Source of the DNA: Enterococcus sp. DIV0212c
GTDB lineage: Bacteria; Bacillota; Bacilli; Lactobacillales; Enterococcaceae
DNA length: 64,000 bases
Direction of reading: 5' to 3'
Assembly (NCBI RefSeq): GCF_017377505.1
Contig: NZ_JAFREN010000018.1
Span: forward strand, 1 to 64,000
The position numbers and the translations under genes were made by a program. The notes beneath the pieces were generated by a model. It worked only from the letters and a program-made list of their open reading frames with translations. It made no database searches and was not told the DNA's origin. Of the stretch, positions 61,955 through 64,000 are shown one piece after another. The first letter of the stretch is position 1. The number at the start of each line of letters is the position of its first letter.

Positions 61955-61963
61955 TGCTATAAT
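61955..61963 (+). promoter_or_regulatory. Candidate extended -10 promoter of the yfmF-yfmH genes
   Basis: TGCTATAAT (61955-61963), an extended -10 about 100 bases before the yfmF start. No good -35 is apparent. Confidence 0.5.
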
Positions 61964-62065
61964 TAAATAGATGTAGAAAATCTTAAAAAAACATTTAAAA
62001 ACGTCCAGATGATTGTAATTCAGACTGGGCTTTATTATGATGAAAAACAAAGAGGAGCTGACAAG

Positions 62066-63334
62066 ATGCCGATTGCATTAGCACAAGGGGTCAACTTACA
62101 TGTTGTTCCAACAGAAAAATATAAAACAGTGCGTATTTTGGTTCGTTTTAATACGCGTTTGAATAGAGAAACAATCACGAAACGGACTCTTTTATCTAGC
62201 TTACTTGAAACTAATAGTTTGAATTACCCAGATCAAGTAAAGTTAAGTGAAAAGTTAGCAGAATTATACGGTGCAAGTTTTGGGATCAATGTAAATAAAA
62301 AAGGAAACTTACACTGGTTAAACCTTTCTATGAATTTAGTGAATGACAAATATTTGGAAAATAGCCATGTTTTGGCTGATGCGGCAGATTTTGTAAAAGA
62401 GATACTATTCTTTCCAAACATTATTGATGGAAAATTTGAAGCTGAAACGTTCCAGCGTGAAAAAGAAAATCTAAATGCTTATTACGAAAGTGTGTCAGAA
62501 GATAAACAAGTTTATTCTTCTTTGGCTTTACAAAACCTGTATTTCAGTCAATCTGAAGATCAAAAAATTCCAAGTTTCGGTACGATCGTTGATTTAGAAA
62601 AAGAAACACCCGAAAGTATGGCTTCGTACCATCGTCAAATGATTCAAGAAGACCAAGTAGATATTTTTGTTCTAGGTGATGTGGATGAAGCAGAAGTGAC
62701 AACGTTATTTGGTGCGTTGCCATTTGAAGATCGTGCGTCAGGCATTGCAGATATTTTTTATGCGCAACCATCTAGAAATGTGATCGAAGAACGTTCAGAG
62801 CAAGAAACGTTGGCACAGTCAAAACTAAATTTAGGTTATCATACAGATGTTTATTATGGGGATGAAAATTATTTTGCCCTTCAAATTTTTAATGGTGTAT
62901 TTGGCGGATTTCCACATTCTAAGTTGTTTATGAATGTCCGTGAAAAAGAAAACTTAGCTTATTACGCATCAAGCAATATTGATACATTCCGTGGGATGTT
63001 AAGTGTACAGACTGGTATCGATGGGAAGAATCGGAATCAAGTGCTGCATCTGATTTCAGCTGAATTAGAAAACATTCGTCAAGGAAATGTAACGGATCTA
63101 GAGATTCAGCAAACCAAAGCAATGCTGAAAAACCAATATTTACTTTCTTTAGACAATTCAGGCGCTGTTTTGGAAAATAAATATTTGGACGATTTGATTC
63201 CTCACCTACGTTTAAAAGATGATGAGTGGATTCGCCAAATGGAAGCTGTCACATTAGCTGATATTCAGCGAGTTGCAAAATTGGTACAATTACAAGCCAT
63301 TTTCTTTTTGGAAGGAGAAAAAGTCGATGAATAA
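62066..63334 (+). CDS. yfmF: M16-family peptidase-like protein YfmF
   Basis: A 422-residue protein of the pitrilysin family that lacks the HxxEH zinc motif, as in YfmF, which pairs with an active YfmH. Typical text is VRILVRFNTRLNRETITKRTLL and GVFGGFPHSKLFMNVREKENLAYYASS. ATG 62066 has GAGGAG seven bases upstream; earlier in-frame codons are unsupported. It overlaps the next gene by eight bases. YfmF/YfmH homologues have been linked to EF-P modification and to peptide processing. Confidence 0.88.
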   Translation: MPIALAQGVNLHVVPTEKYKTVRILVRFNTRLNRETITKRTLLSSLLETNSLNYPDQVKLSEKLAELYGASFGINVNKKGNLHWLNLSMNLVNDKYLENSHVLADAADFVKEILFFPNIIDGKFEAETFQREKENLNAYYESVSEDKQVYSSLALQNLYFSQSEDQKIPSFGTIVDLEKETPESMASYHRQMIQEDQVDIFVLGDVDEAEVTTLFGALPFEDRASGIADIFYAQPSRNVIEERSEQETLAQSKLNLGYHTDVYYGDENYFALQIFNGVFGGFPHSKLFMNVREKENLAYYASSNIDTFRGMLSVQTGIDGKNRNQVLHLISAELENIRQGNVTDLEIQQTKAMLKNQYLLSLDNSGAVLENKYLDDLIPHLRLKDDEWIRQMEAVTLADIQRVAKLVQLQAIFFLEGEKVDE

Positions 63335-64000
63335 AAAAGAATATCCACAAATCAACGAAGTTCTCTATACAGAAGTCCTTGAAAATGGATTAACTGTTTA
63401 TTTGTTACCAAAAAATGATTATAACAAAACCTATGGCTTGTTTACGACTAACTATGGTTCAATTGATAATGAATTTGTGCCGATCGGCGAAAAAGACTTT
63501 GTGAAAGTACCAGACGGAATCGCTCATTTTCTAGAACATAAAATGTTTGAAAAAGAAGATGGCGATGTTTTTCAACAATTCGGACGTCAAGGCGCTTCTG
63601 CTAATGCATTTACAAGTTTTACGAAAACTAGTTATCTTTTTTCCACAACGGATCAAGTAGAGAAAAATTTAGAAACATTATTAGATTTTGTGCAAGATCC
63701 TTATTTTACCAAAGAAACAGTGGATAAAGAAAAAGGCATTATTGGACAAGAAATCCAAATGTATCTAGATGATTCCAATTGGCGCTTATTTTTTGGCACA
63801 TTAGGCAATCTTTACCCGAAACATCCATTGCATATCGATATTGCGGGAACTGTGGAAAGTATTGGCGAAATCACAGCAGAAGATTTATATACTTGTTATA
63901 ACACGTTTTATCACCCAAGTAATATGACATTATTTGTGGTTGGGAAAATGGATACAGAAGAGATAATGACGTTTATCCGTAATAATCAATCAGCTAAAAC
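63327..64000 (+). CDS. yfmH: M16-family zinc peptidase YfmH, 3' end outside window
   Basis: The frame opens at ATG 63327 (GAAGGAG upstream, overlapping the yfmF stop) and runs open to the window end, giving the first 224 residues. AHFLEHKMFEKEDGDVFQQF holds the HxxEH zinc motif of the active M16 peptidases, and the downstream Glu lies in EKGIIGQEIQMYLDDSN. It forms a heterodimer-like pair with the inactive YfmF. Confidence 0.9.
   Translation, partial: MNKKEYPQINEVLYTEVLENGLTVYLLPKNDYNKTYGLFTTNYGSIDNEFVPIGEKDFVKVPDGIAHFLEHKMFEKEDGDVFQQFGRQGASANAFTSFTKTSYLFSTTDQVEKNLETLLDFVQDPYFTKETVDKEKGIIGQEIQMYLDDSNWRLFFGTLGNLYPKHPLHIDIAGTVESIGEITAEDLYTCYNTFYHPSNMTLFVVGKMDTEEIMTFIRNNQSAK

Overview
The window looks like a low-GC Firmicutes chromosome, most likely an Enterococcus near the E. 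faecalis group. The basis is the mix of genes (glmU, prs, WxL/DUF916 surface clusters, a sortase C pilus, a FusB-type EF-G binding protein, CcpA-type cre sites, strong AGGAGG ribosome sites) and the AT-rich DNA. The species is inference. I see no rRNA, tRNA, CRISPR array or intact prophage.

Region by region. (1) 1-4.2 kb: the 3' end of a WxL surface protein, a guanidinium-exporter-like SMR protein and a secreted M60 (enhancin-like) metallopeptidase with three C-terminal repeats. (2) 4.3-8.4 kb: transposon debris (a resolvase with one nonsense codon, a frameshifted and truncated Tn552-like transposase, a second broken resolvase), a HicA/HicB toxin-antitoxin pair, a FusB-family protein and a MITE-like intergenic element. 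(3) 8.4-18.5 kb: the housekeeping genes glmU and prs, separated by an accessory island. The island holds a lipase with a C-terminal helical tail resembling the type VII-secreted lipase TslA, a small helical partner, an unknown coiled-coil protein, two divergent DUF1433-like genes (one truncated) as candidate immunity genes, and a cell-wall-anchored double-domain 5'-nucleotidase. (4) 18.8-21.2 kb: a 30-codon membrane peptide gene followed by an RnfC/RnfD pair with no other Rnf subunits. (5) 22-36 kb: a WxL locus with a winged-helix regulator behind two sequence-related promoters, a membrane protein, two DUF916/DUF3324 proteins, a small LPMLG sortase substrate, five WxL proteins and a secreted Ig-like protein. 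It is flanked by two related LysR genes, one reduced to its DNA-binding half. Two of the WxL genes are an almost identical tandem duplication bounded by 34-bp inverted repeats, with a perfect palindrome between the copies. (6) 36-51.5 kb: carbon and nitrogen metabolism: a beta-glucoside PTS IIC with a 6-phospho-beta-glucosidase and DeoR regulator, an AraC regulator fused to a GH39-like domain, an MFS/L-serine dehydratase/M20 amidohydrolase operon, a DeoR-nagA operon, and a MerR/ClbS-DfsB divergent pair. (7) 51.5-64 kb: a minimal pilus operon (one pilin plus sortase C), a VanW-like protein, a GH65 phosphorylase/beta-phosphoglucomutase operon facing a TreR-like repressor, TauE/SafE and GNAT genes, mscL, and a yfmF-yfmH pair of M16 peptidase homologues cut off by the window end.

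How they work together. The surface-protein genes (WxL, DUF916, sortase substrates, pilin, M60 peptidase, nucleotidase) describe a cell built for attachment and for scavenging host or plant polymers. The sugar operons show cre sites and palindromic operators that fit induction by their own sugar plus catabolite repression. The most interesting parts are the TslA-like secreted-lipase island between glmU and prs, the WxL duplication with its inverted repeats and paired (compensatory) base changes, and the stand-alone RnfC/RnfD pair with its membrane micropeptide.
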